Notes under the pieces: model-generated
What the model was told of the DNA's origin: nothing
What the model saw: the letters and a program-made list of their open reading frames with translations, nothing else
Database searches by the model: none
Made by a program: the position numbers and the translations under genes
In this document: one piece after another, positions 17,778 through 24,430 of the stretch
Layout: each line of letters starts with the position of its first letter
How positions within the stretch are numbered: position 1 is the first letter of the stretch
Source: Deltaproteobacteria bacterium
GTDB lineage: Bacteria; Desulfobacterota; Desulfobulbia; Desulfobulbales; VMSU01
Direction of reading: 5' to 3'
Assembly: GCA_024275235.1 (NCBI GenBank)
Contig: JAJRZN010000147.1
Coordinates: 1-41,360, forward strand
Length of the DNA: 41,360 nt

Positions 17778-18241
17778 AATTTAATCCCTCCCGTCTTTTA
17801 CGTTATTATTACCTGCGTTTTATTCGTCTCAAAGGCGATCCGCGCAGTATTGCCAGGGGGGTGGCTCTTGGTACGTTTCTGGGAACCACCCCCACCATGC
17901 CTCTGCACAGTATCAGTCTGCTTGTCTTTGCTCCCATCTGCCGGGCCAATATATTAGCCGCTTTTCTGGCCAGTATGGCCATATGCAACCCTCTTACCTA
18001 TTTTCCCCAGTATTATTTTGCCTGGTTAATCGGCAGTAAAATCACCCCCTATGATCTCTCCTGGGCGAGAATCTCCGAGGTGCTGAGTGTTATTTCCGCC
18101 CATAGCGGCTTTAAAGAGACTATACAAAGTATTGCCAATCTGGGCTGGGACGCGGTGATTGTTATGCTGAGCGGCGGCGTGGTGCTGGCTTTGCCTCTCG
18201 CTATTATCGCCTATTTTGTTTCTTTGCGTTTTTTTGTGTAG
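17774..18241 (+). CDS. DUF2062 membrane protein
   Basis: 155 residues from the ATG at 17774, which overlaps the tsaD stop as ATGA, a coupling arrangement. The N-terminal ARGVALGTFLGTTPTMPLHS segment is typical of DUF2062, and two or three hydrophobic stretches (residues ~35-60, ~65-85, ~130-153) indicate an inner-membrane protein. The role of the family is unknown. A GTG at 17768 would add two residues. A run of A followed by GGGACAGGCATG comes just after the stop, without a clear terminator hairpin. Confidence 0.8.
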   Translation: MKFNPSRLLRYYYLRFIRLKGDPRSIARGVALGTFLGTTPTMPLHSISLLVFAPICRANILAAFLASMAICNPLTYFPQYYFAWLIGSKITPYDLSWARISEVLSVISAHSGFKETIQSIANLGWDAVIVMLSGGVVLALPLAIIAYFVSLRFFV

Positions 18242-18294
18242 TTAAACAAAAAAAAAAGGGACAGGCATGTTCTTAACTGACCTGCGGGCATGCG

Positions 18295-19350
18295 TTATGA
18301 GTTTTTACCGGCCAGCTGCCCGCAGGCGGCAGAGATTTCCGCTCCCCGGCTTTCACGGATGATGGCAGTGTATCCCGCTTCCTGCAGAATCTGCTGAAAT
18401 TTTTCCACCACCGCTCTTTCTGGGCGCTTGAAGGGCAGGGTCTCGGTTTCGTTGCAGGGCAGAAGATTGATTTTGCAGCGTAGTTTATGAAGGATTTTAA
18501 TGAGCTGCCTGGCGTCTCCCGGGCTGTCGTTGATTCCGGCCAGCAGGACATATTCAATCATTATCCGCCGCCTTTTGGGGAGCGGATAAGCACGGCAGGC
18601 CTTTAACAGTGCCGCTATATCGTAAGTCTGGTTAATGGGCAGCAGGCGGCTGCGGGTCTCGTTATCGGCGGCATGCAGTGAAATGGCGAGATTAACCCTG
18701 GTCTCCGCCCCCAATTGTTCTATTTTGGGTACTATGCCGCAGGTTGATACTGTGATGCGTCGCTGCGAAAAATCCAGGCCGTGATCGTCAATGAGAATAT
18801 CAAGGGCGCGGCGGAGGTTGTCGTAATTAGCCAGTGGTTCGCCCATGCCCATGAAGACCAGATTGTTGATTCTGTCTTTGCCCCCGGCCTCCAGCTCGTT
18901 TCTGGCATGGATGACCTGATTAACGATTTCAGCGGCAGTGAGGCTGCGGCGCAGACCCATGCTGCCGGTGAGACAGAAAGCGCAGCCCATGGCGCAGCCG
19001 GCCTGGGAGGAGACACAAAGGGTATGGCGGTCGTTATCCGGAATAAGTACACTTTCGATGATGGCGTTGTCTGCCAGTTTAAAGGCGTATTTTACTGTTC
19101 CGTCACCGGCTTCTTCTCGTTTGTCAACCCGCAGGCAGCTGATGCGTGCGATATTTTCCAGGCGGGCTCTGAAGGCCAGAGACAGATTGGTCATTGCGGA
19201 AAAAGAGCTGATTCCGGGGCGGTAGAGCCATGAAAATATCTGCCGGGCTCTGAACCCGGGTTCACCGAGTTCGACAATAAAATCGGTAAGCTCTTGCAGG
19301 GTGAGACCACGCAGGTCTGTTAATGGTGAATCTGTTGAATTGTCCGGCAT
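18295..19350 (-). CDS. rlmN: 23S rRNA/tRNA adenine-2 methyltransferase
   Basis: Radical SAM methyltransferase that methylates C2 of A2503 in 23S rRNA and A37 of some tRNAs. The cluster motif CAMGCAFC uses C119, C123 and C126. GMGEPLANYDN and the ISLHA motif are present, and the C-terminal RESRGAEISAACGQL contains the second catalytic cysteine. The length of 351 is normal. It is in a head-to-tail array with tRNA-His, whose terminator lies just upstream of it. Confidence 0.96.
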   Translation of the reverse strand: MPDNSTDSPLTDLRGLTLQELTDFIVELGEPGFRARQIFSWLYRPGISSFSAMTNLSLAFRARLENIARISCLRVDKREEAGDGTVKYAFKLADNAIIESVLIPDNDRHTLCVSSQAGCAMGCAFCLTGSMGLRRSLTAAEIVNQVIHARNELEAGGKDRINNLVFMGMGEPLANYDNLRRALDILIDDHGLDFSQRRITVSTCGIVPKIEQLGAETRVNLAISLHAADNETRSRLLPINQTYDIAALLKACRAYPLPKRRRIMIEYVLLAGINDSPGDARQLIKILHKLRCKINLLPCNETETLPFKRPERAVVEKFQQILQEAGYTAIIRESRGAEISAACGQLAGKNS

Positions 19351-19369
19351 AATATGGTCACAATAGAAT

Positions 19370-19404
19370 AAAAAAAGGGAAAATCGGCTGTCGATTTTCC
19401 CTTT
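19370..19404 (-). terminator. Intrinsic terminator after tRNA-His
   Basis: A 13-bp perfect stem (AAAGGGAAAATCG 19374-19386 with 19392-19404) and a 5-nt loop. On the minus strand it is followed by a T-run, directly downstream of the tRNA 3' end. Confidence 0.88.
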
Positions 19405-19411
19405 GAAAATT

Positions 19412-19489
19412 TGGGGTGAGCGGTGGGTTTCGAACCCACGGCCTCCGGGGCCACAACCCGACGCTCTAACCTACTGAGCTACGCCCACC
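19412..19489 (-). tRNA. tRNA-His (GTG)
   Basis: Read on the minus strand, the acceptor GTGGGCG pairs with CGCTCAC, and a G at position -1 faces the discriminator C, the hallmark of histidine tRNA. The D-arm stem is GCTC/GAGC. The anticodon loop is TTGTGGC with anticodon GTG, and the T-arm is GTGGG-TTCGAAA-CCCAC. The CCA is encoded (19412-19414). Confidence 0.96.
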
Positions 19490-19563
19490 ATACATTAATG
19501 TATGGCAACTATATAACGGATTGCGGCCTGCTTGGCAAGAATAAAAGATATTCACGGTTGAGA

Positions 19564-20226
19564 TTAATCGCAATTCATTTCTTTGCCGCAATGTTTACAG
19601 ATCTTGGCCTGCGCCTTGATGATTTCGGCGCAGTAAGGGCATTCCTTCTGAAAGGAATTTTTCAGCATCCGGCTGAGGGCCAGATCAGCCGCCTGGCCAA
19701 TTTCCGTATGGCGGAATTTATGGTTACGAATGGTGTCCAGGCATGAGAGATCGTTAATCTCTTCCATGAGCTTAACCGCCCGCCGCCGTTCTTCGAGATT
19801 GGCCTCTTCGTCGATTATCAGGCAGAGGGCCGGTTGTGGGTTTTTGTCCGCCACGCAGGTTTCAAGCTCCTTGATGGCCTTTTGTTCCCTCTGGTACCTC
19901 TCGTTGCCCTTTTTTAACTCCTCAAGGTCAATGGCAGCGTCGGTAAAGGCGATTCTGCTGGCCACCATCATGGGCGAGCCCTTTTTCTCGCCGGGGAGCA
20001 GCATATAACGATAGGAGGCGCTTTTTCCGTATTGCTCCTCAATATATTTCCAGCCTTCAACAAACATTGAGCAGTCATCATTCAAGCAGATAAAAAAAAC
20101 GTCCGTTCCCCAGCCCAGGCCGTCTCCCACATGAATAGGCGGGGTGTTGCAGCAGCTTAAAAGGGTGTTGCAATGCGGACAAAAATGCTCTTCCATGGCG
20201 TACTTCAGAGCGGCGTCACTAACCAT
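19564..20226 (-). CDS. Zinc-ribbon protein of unknown function
   Basis: The 220-residue protein has an N-terminal zinc-finger-like part (FCPHCNTLLSCC ... ICLNDDCSMF, residues ~15-55), a charged helical middle (EELKKGNERYQREQKAIKE; a HEAT-like stretch with EEANLEERRRAVKLM), and a C-terminal zinc ribbon CPYCAEIIKAQAKICKHCG. GGAG lies upstream of the ATG at 20226. The double zinc-finger layout suggests binding to nucleic acid or protein, but no function can be named. It is transcribed toward tRNA-His. Confidence 0.78.
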   Translation of the reverse strand: MVSDAALKYAMEEHFCPHCNTLLSCCNTPPIHVGDGLGWGTDVFFICLNDDCSMFVEGWKYIEEQYGKSASYRYMLLPGEKKGSPMMVASRIAFTDAAIDLEELKKGNERYQREQKAIKELETCVADKNPQPALCLIIDEEANLEERRRAVKLMEEINDLSCLDTIRNHKFRHTEIGQAADLALSRMLKNSFQKECPYCAEIIKAQAKICKHCGKEMNCD

Positions 20227-20318
20227 ATTGTTTCTCCATAAAATTGATGTTGTTAAATTCAGGGCTGTCGGGCCGGTAAACGGGGCCCCTCAACCTGAGG
20301 GGCAGACTGGGGTACAGT

Positions 20319-20417
20319 TCAAACAGCCGGTTCAGGCGCTCTGAATAGATTAAAGGCCAGCCAGGCGATGAAGATTAAAATCAACCAGGTGACACGAGGA
20401 ATTTTTATGAATTTCAT
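20319..20417 (-). CDS. Possible 32-residue membrane peptide
   Basis: The reading is MKFIKIPRVTWLILIFIAWL... with one hydrophobic helix and a basic N-terminus, ending APEPAV. The composition fits a small membrane protein, but there is no ribosome binding site upstream (CTTTCTTTTTCC). It could be a chance frame. A GCCCCTCA/TGAGGGGC hairpin lies just beyond its stop (20285-20303). Confidence 0.3.
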   Translation of the reverse strand: MKFIKIPRVTWLILIFIAWLAFNLFRAPEPAV

Positions 20418-20472
20418 GGAAAAAGAAAGTAATGCAGAATTACCTTAAGGTCAATGCGCTTTAATTTCTCTC

Positions 20473-20501
20473 TTGACCATAATGGTGTGTAAAACTATTA
20501 T
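20473..20501 (+). promoter_or_regulatory. Sigma-70-like promoter of the amn operon
   Basis: TTGACC (20473-20478) and TATTAT (20496-20501) are separated by 17 nt and lie about 40 nt before the amn start, which has an AAAGGAG ribosome site. Confidence 0.6.
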
Positions 20502-20539
20502 TAAAGCTTTTTACATGCCATCAAACTAAAAGGAGTACC

Positions 20540-21334
20540 ATGACATTATTGCGTCCTGACAGTTATGCCCGTAATACCCTGGAAAGATATACCGGTTCCA
20601 CTGTTGATGAATTTCAGTCTCATGTGCTTCTGTGTAATTTTGAACGTTATATTCAGGAGTTCGCCAGAATAACTGATAATCCTGTTAAGGCTGGATATTG
20701 GCAGGTGGTGCATGATAAAGAGCGTGATGTCTCCATTATCAATCACGGGGTGGGTTCCCCCTCGGCCGGGATTATCATGCACTGCCTTTCTTTTCTTGAT
20801 AATCTTAACTGCGTGATAATGCTGGGAATGTGCGGTGGTATCGACGATGAGGTAGAGATCGGTGATCTGCTCATCCCCACTGCCAGTATCAGGGACGAGG
20901 GTACCAGTAAACATTATCTTCCCCAGGACGTGCCGGCCCTGCCGGAATTCTGGATTAACCGGGTATGTGAGGAGGTCATCTGCGCCGAGATGGGGGTGAA
21001 ACCTAAATCGGGTATAATGCTGACCACCGATTACCGGATGTGGGAGTTTGATGAGGAATTTATTGAATATATTCTCAAACATCGCATTCTGGCCATTGAT
21101 ATGGAGATTGCCACTTTATTCGCGGTGGGATACGCTCTGAATGTGCCCACCGGGGCGGTGATGCTGATCTCTGATCTGCCCATGCGTAAAGGCGGCATAA
21201 AAAGTAAAGCAAGCGCCAGGGATATATTTTGTAAATTTACCGATAATCATTTAAAGGTCGGTTTGGATATTATGGCGGAAATTAAGCGCCATAACCTGAA
21301 GACCGTTAAACCATCCCTCTCAGAGCAGAGTTAA
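20540..21334 (+). CDS. amn: AMP nucleosidase (short form)
   Basis: Hydrolyses AMP to adenine and ribose 5-phosphate. The 264-residue protein matches the short AMP nucleosidases of the nucleoside phosphorylase fold: RYTGSTVDEFQ near the start, INHGVGSPSAGI, MLGMCGGIDDEVEIGDLLIP, IRDEGTSKHYLP, VPALPEFW, TTDYRMWEFDEEF, and IDMEIATLFAVGYALNVPTGA. It lacks the long N-terminal domain of the E. coli enzyme. AAAGGAG precedes the ATG. It is the first gene of a three-gene operon. A related phosphorylase-family activity is possible, but the motif match is strong. Confidence 0.88.
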   Translation: MTLLRPDSYARNTLERYTGSTVDEFQSHVLLCNFERYIQEFARITDNPVKAGYWQVVHDKERDVSIINHGVGSPSAGIIMHCLSFLDNLNCVIMLGMCGGIDDEVEIGDLLIPTASIRDEGTSKHYLPQDVPALPEFWINRVCEEVICAEMGVKPKSGIMLTTDYRMWEFDEEFIEYILKHRILAIDMEIATLFAVGYALNVPTGAVMLISDLPMRKGGIKSKASARDIFCKFTDNHLKVGLDIMAEIKRHNLKTVKPSLSEQS

Positions 21335-21337
21335 GCA

Positions 21338-21661
21338 GTGCGAATCAGCGATTTTCAGGAACGGGTCTACCGGGTGGTACGTTGTGTTCCCAGGGGCCGG
21401 GTGACCACCTATAAATTACTGGCCGCAGCCGTTGGCTGCCGGTCTCCCAGGGCCGTGGGCCAGGCCCTGCGTCACAATCCCTTCGCCCCTGAGGTGCCGT
21501 GCCACCGGGTAATCAGGGCTGATCTGACAATCGGCGGTTTTATGGGTGAGGAGCAGGGGCCGCTCCGGCGGCGCAAGATTGAGCTTCTGCGTCGTGAAGG
21601 TGTTTTGTTCCGGCGCGGGGTTCTGGTTGATGCGGCGCGGCTTTATAATCCGGTCTTATGA
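21338..21661 (+). CDS. Methylated-DNA-cysteine methyltransferase, single-domain form
   Basis: The 107-residue protein is the C-terminal DNA-binding/active-site domain of O6-alkylguanine transferases. FQERVYRVVRCVPRGRVTTYKLLA is followed by RAVGQALRHNP (arginine finger region), the acceptor motif PCHRVI, and IGGFMGE. The acceptor cysteine is kept, unlike in alkyltransferase-like proteins where it is replaced. There is no N-terminal subdomain. It starts with GTG, 3 nt after the amn stop, and overlaps the next gene by ATGA, so translation is coupled. A role in repairing alkylated guanine is inferred. Confidence 0.85.
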   Translation: MRISDFQERVYRVVRCVPRGRVTTYKLLAAAVGCRSPRAVGQALRHNPFAPEVPCHRVIRADLTIGGFMGEEQGPLRRRKIELLRREGVLFRRGVLVDAARLYNPVL

Positions 21662-22698
21662 GCTGGCAGAGTCTGCTGGCAGACAGCCTTACCTCTGCCG
21701 CTGAGATCAGCCGCCGTTTTCCGGCTGCCGACAGCGGGGTGATTGAAGAGGTCTCCCGGCAATATCCCATGCGGATTAACCCTTACTACTGGGGGCTGAT
21801 TAAGGATATTGCTGATCCCCTCTGGCGCCAGGCCGTGCCTTCGTCTCTGGAGCTGAAGGATATGGTCTGTGAGGCTGACCCGCTGGCCGAGGAGAAGCTC
21901 AGCCCCGCGGTTAATCTGGTGCATAAATATCCGGATCGGGTATTGTTCCTGGTCAGCAGTCAATGCGCCATGTACTGCCGTTTCTGTACCCGGAAGAGGA
22001 AGGTGGGAACGGCGGCGATGGTGATTGATGATGCCACCATCGCCCTTGGGTTGGATTATATCCGCCGAACCCCGGCAATTCGGGATGTCCTGATCTCGGG
22101 CGGTGATCCGCTGCTGCTGTCAGATGAGCGTCTGGAGTGGATACTGGCCGGAGTGCGGGCCATCCCCCATGTTGATATAATCCGTATCGGCACCAGGGTT
22201 CCCTGTGTTCTGCCCATGCGGGTTTCCCACCGGCTTTGCGTCATGTTGAAACGTTATCATCCTCTCTATATAAATACCCATTTTAATCACCCGGCCGAGT
22301 TGACGACGGAGGCCGCTTCTGCCTGCGGCCGGTTGGCCGATGCCGGTATTCCTCTGGGCTGCCAGACGGTATTACTGCGGGGGGTAAACGACAATTCAGA
22401 GGTTATAAAGGCTCTGTTGCGTGGTCTGCTGCGGATACGGGTCAGGCCTTATTATCTCTTTCAGGGGGATATGACGCGTGGTACGGATCATTTTCGCACC
22501 AGGATTGATACTGGTTTGACAATTATGAAATCATTAATCGGCCATATCTCGGGGATGGCGATTCCTCATTTCGCGGTGGATGCCCCCGGCGGAGGCGGCA
22601 AGATACCACTGCTGCCCGATTATGTGATTTCCCGGGGGGAGAAACTGGTATTTAACAATTATTGCGGGGAGATATGCTCTTATCCCGATGGCTATTGA
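21658..22698 (+). CDS. KamA-family radical SAM, PLP-dependent aminomutase
   Basis: 346 residues with the cluster motif CAMYCRFC (C103, C107, C110) in the KamA context (TRKRKVG), SGGDPLLL, and PGGGGKIPLLP, whose lysine near residue 314 would bind PLP as in lysine 2,3-aminomutase. It is shorter than the ~416-residue clostridial enzyme and similar in length to EpmB and other short forms. The substrate (lysine, glutamate or EF-P lysine) cannot be decided; no EF-P or PoxA gene is near. Its 3' end overlaps the convergent ATPase gene by 7 nt. Confidence 0.85.
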   Translation: MSWQSLLADSLTSAAEISRRFPAADSGVIEEVSRQYPMRINPYYWGLIKDIADPLWRQAVPSSLELKDMVCEADPLAEEKLSPAVNLVHKYPDRVLFLVSSQCAMYCRFCTRKRKVGTAAMVIDDATIALGLDYIRRTPAIRDVLISGGDPLLLSDERLEWILAGVRAIPHVDIIRIGTRVPCVLPMRVSHRLCVMLKRYHPLYINTHFNHPAELTTEAASACGRLADAGIPLGCQTVLLRGVNDNSEVIKALLRGLLRIRVRPYYLFQGDMTRGTDHFRTRIDTGLTIMKSLIGHISGMAIPHFAVDAPGGGGKIPLLPDYVISRGEKLVFNNYCGEICSYPDGY

Positions 22699-24155
22699 TG
22701 CCTGATTACAGCTTGTTCCCTGAGATCAGACGGCAGGGTGTTTAAGACTGCCGCTGCCGCGCTCTTCTTGTTAAAGCGTTTTTCCACAACAATCATAAAG
22801 GCGGCTGTCTTATCCCCTGGCAGGCGTCGGGCAGGGACAATGATAATGGGCGGGCTTCCTGCCGGATAGGTCTTGACTACGTCCACTGCCGCCCGCAAAG
22901 TATTCAGCACCCCTAATTGCAGCCAGAATTCATGGGCGCTGGGCTGAAAATTTACTTTGGCGGTGCCGGGGAACTTGATTATGATTCCCGGCAGCAGTTC
23001 TCCTGAACCCAGGTTCTTGTTGGCTTTACGGACTAATTTTAATCTACTCCCCGTATAGCGGCCATATACCCGGGCAATCATCTTGCTCAGGGTATCTCCC
23101 CTGTGAACCTCTAATTCGCCCAGAACGGCGGGCTCGACAGGCATGGGAAACCAGGCGGTTTTTAGCTTTAAGGCCCGGCGCTTTAACGTTTTTTGCTGGT
23201 CGATGGGGCTGGTTGCTGTTTTTACTGTCGACGGGACGGGTTTTGTTCCGTAGGCCCTGGCAGGAGCAGTTCGTAATATGTTTTGTCTGACGCTTGACCC
23301 TGCCGGGGGGTGAAAAATCTCCGGGCTGAGGATTATGGCAGTGATTCCGCTTAGCGCCAGGGTAATAATCAGCCCCTTTCGGCGTGGCTGGGCCGTTTGC
23401 TTATTGTCCTTCAGACTGAACAGGAGATCAAACAGCCCGGCTCCTTGTTTGTTCTTTATCAGAAGGGCGATAATCAGTCTGGAGCAGAGGGTGACTATGC
23501 GGCGGGGGCAGCCGCCGCTCAAAAGGTAAATCAGCCAGACGACCGGTGGTGAGAAAACCCTGGGTGCCGCGGTTGATTTCTGGTGCGACCTGGAGAGCCG
23601 GAAGGAGACCATCTGCTTAGTCTCACAAAGGCTCAAGGAGCGGAGGTTGAGGCGCAGCGCGATCTGCCCGCTTAAATCAGCCCTATGCCGCAGGGTGAGG
23701 TTAAACTTTCCATTAGCGAAGATGATAATCTGCAGGAGTTTCTGCCGACTGCTCTCAAAGGTTAAAAAAACGCCTAAAATCTCCAGAACAAAGTCTGGTA
23801 TATTCTGACCTTGATCAATAATCAGGGCTGTAATTTTGCCTTCCTCTGCCGTCTGCTCAAGATATCTTTTTATATTATTCTTTAACTGCTGTTTCGTGGA
23901 CTTATTATCTATTGGCAGTCCAAGGCTCATGCTCATAGTCTGGAGGAATTCCCGTGCTGAACCGCATCGCGGTTCAAAAATAAGCCGGGCCTGGATATAT
24001 TGATTTTTCTTGGTCAGCTGCTGGAGTAACCGGCGGCTTAAGGTGGTTTTGCCGGTGCCGCTTTTACCGGTTACCACAGTTAATCCCCGCCGCAGGCGGA
24101 CAGCACGTTCCAGCTCCTGGAGACAGTTGAGATGCTGACTTACTTTGCAGAACAT
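22692..24155 (-). CDS. ExeA/GspA-like AAA ATPase with LysM domain, N-terminus interrupted
   Basis: 487 residues from the ATG at 24155. The P-loop is GKSGTGKT (residues 30-37). The Walker B segment reads ALIIDQGQN where ExeA-type ATPases have DEAQ, so the catalytic Glu is Gln. A transmembrane helix (~265-285), a LysM peptidoglycan-binding domain (~348-395: VHRGDTLSKMIARVYG) and a SPOR-like C-terminus follow. ExeA/GspA helps secretins cross the peptidoglycan. Upstream in frame, 24156-24218 encodes the missing family N-terminus but ends in TAA just before this ATG. The gene is thus a pseudogene, a restarted product or a sequence-error case. There is no good ribosome site at 24155. Confidence 0.75.
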   Translation of the reverse strand: MFCKVSQHLNCLQELERAVRLRRGLTVVTGKSGTGKTTLSRRLLQQLTKKNQYIQARLIFEPRCGSAREFLQTMSMSLGLPIDNKSTKQQLKNNIKRYLEQTAEEGKITALIIDQGQNIPDFVLEILGVFLTFESSRQKLLQIIIFANGKFNLTLRHRADLSGQIALRLNLRSLSLCETKQMVSFRLSRSHQKSTAAPRVFSPPVVWLIYLLSGGCPRRIVTLCSRLIIALLIKNKQGAGLFDLLFSLKDNKQTAQPRRKGLIITLALSGITAIILSPEIFHPPAGSSVRQNILRTAPARAYGTKPVPSTVKTATSPIDQQKTLKRRALKLKTAWFPMPVEPAVLGELEVHRGDTLSKMIARVYGRYTGSRLKLVRKANKNLGSGELLPGIIIKFPGTAKVNFQPSAHEFWLQLGVLNTLRAAVDVVKTYPAGSPPIIIVPARRLPGDKTAAFMIVVEKRFNKKSAAAAVLNTLPSDLREQAVIRHQ

Positions 24156-24218
24156 TTATAAATCTGTGGTATTGGTAAATGGTTTTTTATTGAAATTGCG
24201 TAGTTTGTAATATTTCAT
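24156..24218 (-). other. Detached N-terminal piece of the ExeA/GspA-like gene
   Basis: Minus-strand frame from ATG 24218: MKYYKLRNFNKKPFTNTTDL followed by TAA (24156-24158) and then ATG TTC TGC in the same frame. Aligned to the usual ExeA start (PFxxTPDPxxxYxSxxH), the spacing from PF to the conserved His is exact, with the stop in place of one residue. This indicates a nonsense change inside one gene. Confidence 0.7.
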
Positions 24219-24430
24219 TGCGGCATTTATTTTAAAAGTGTTTCATTCGTAATGCTCTTATTATTTTTTTTATAAAAGAAAAAGTACAAAAAAATCTATT
24301 GCCTCATCAGGTTATTAATCATGGGAATAGTGATTATACCCAGTTTTACCCCCAAAATCTACCATTGGATGTTACCCCGCTTTAGCTGCTGACAGGTAAG
24401 TGAATATAGTAAATTTTTTAAAGGGAAACT

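Noticed and set aside
19412-19489. Prophage or integron attachment at the tRNA-His gene
   Set aside because: No integrase gene or direct repeat of the tRNA 3' end is seen on either side; the neighbours are housekeeping genes.
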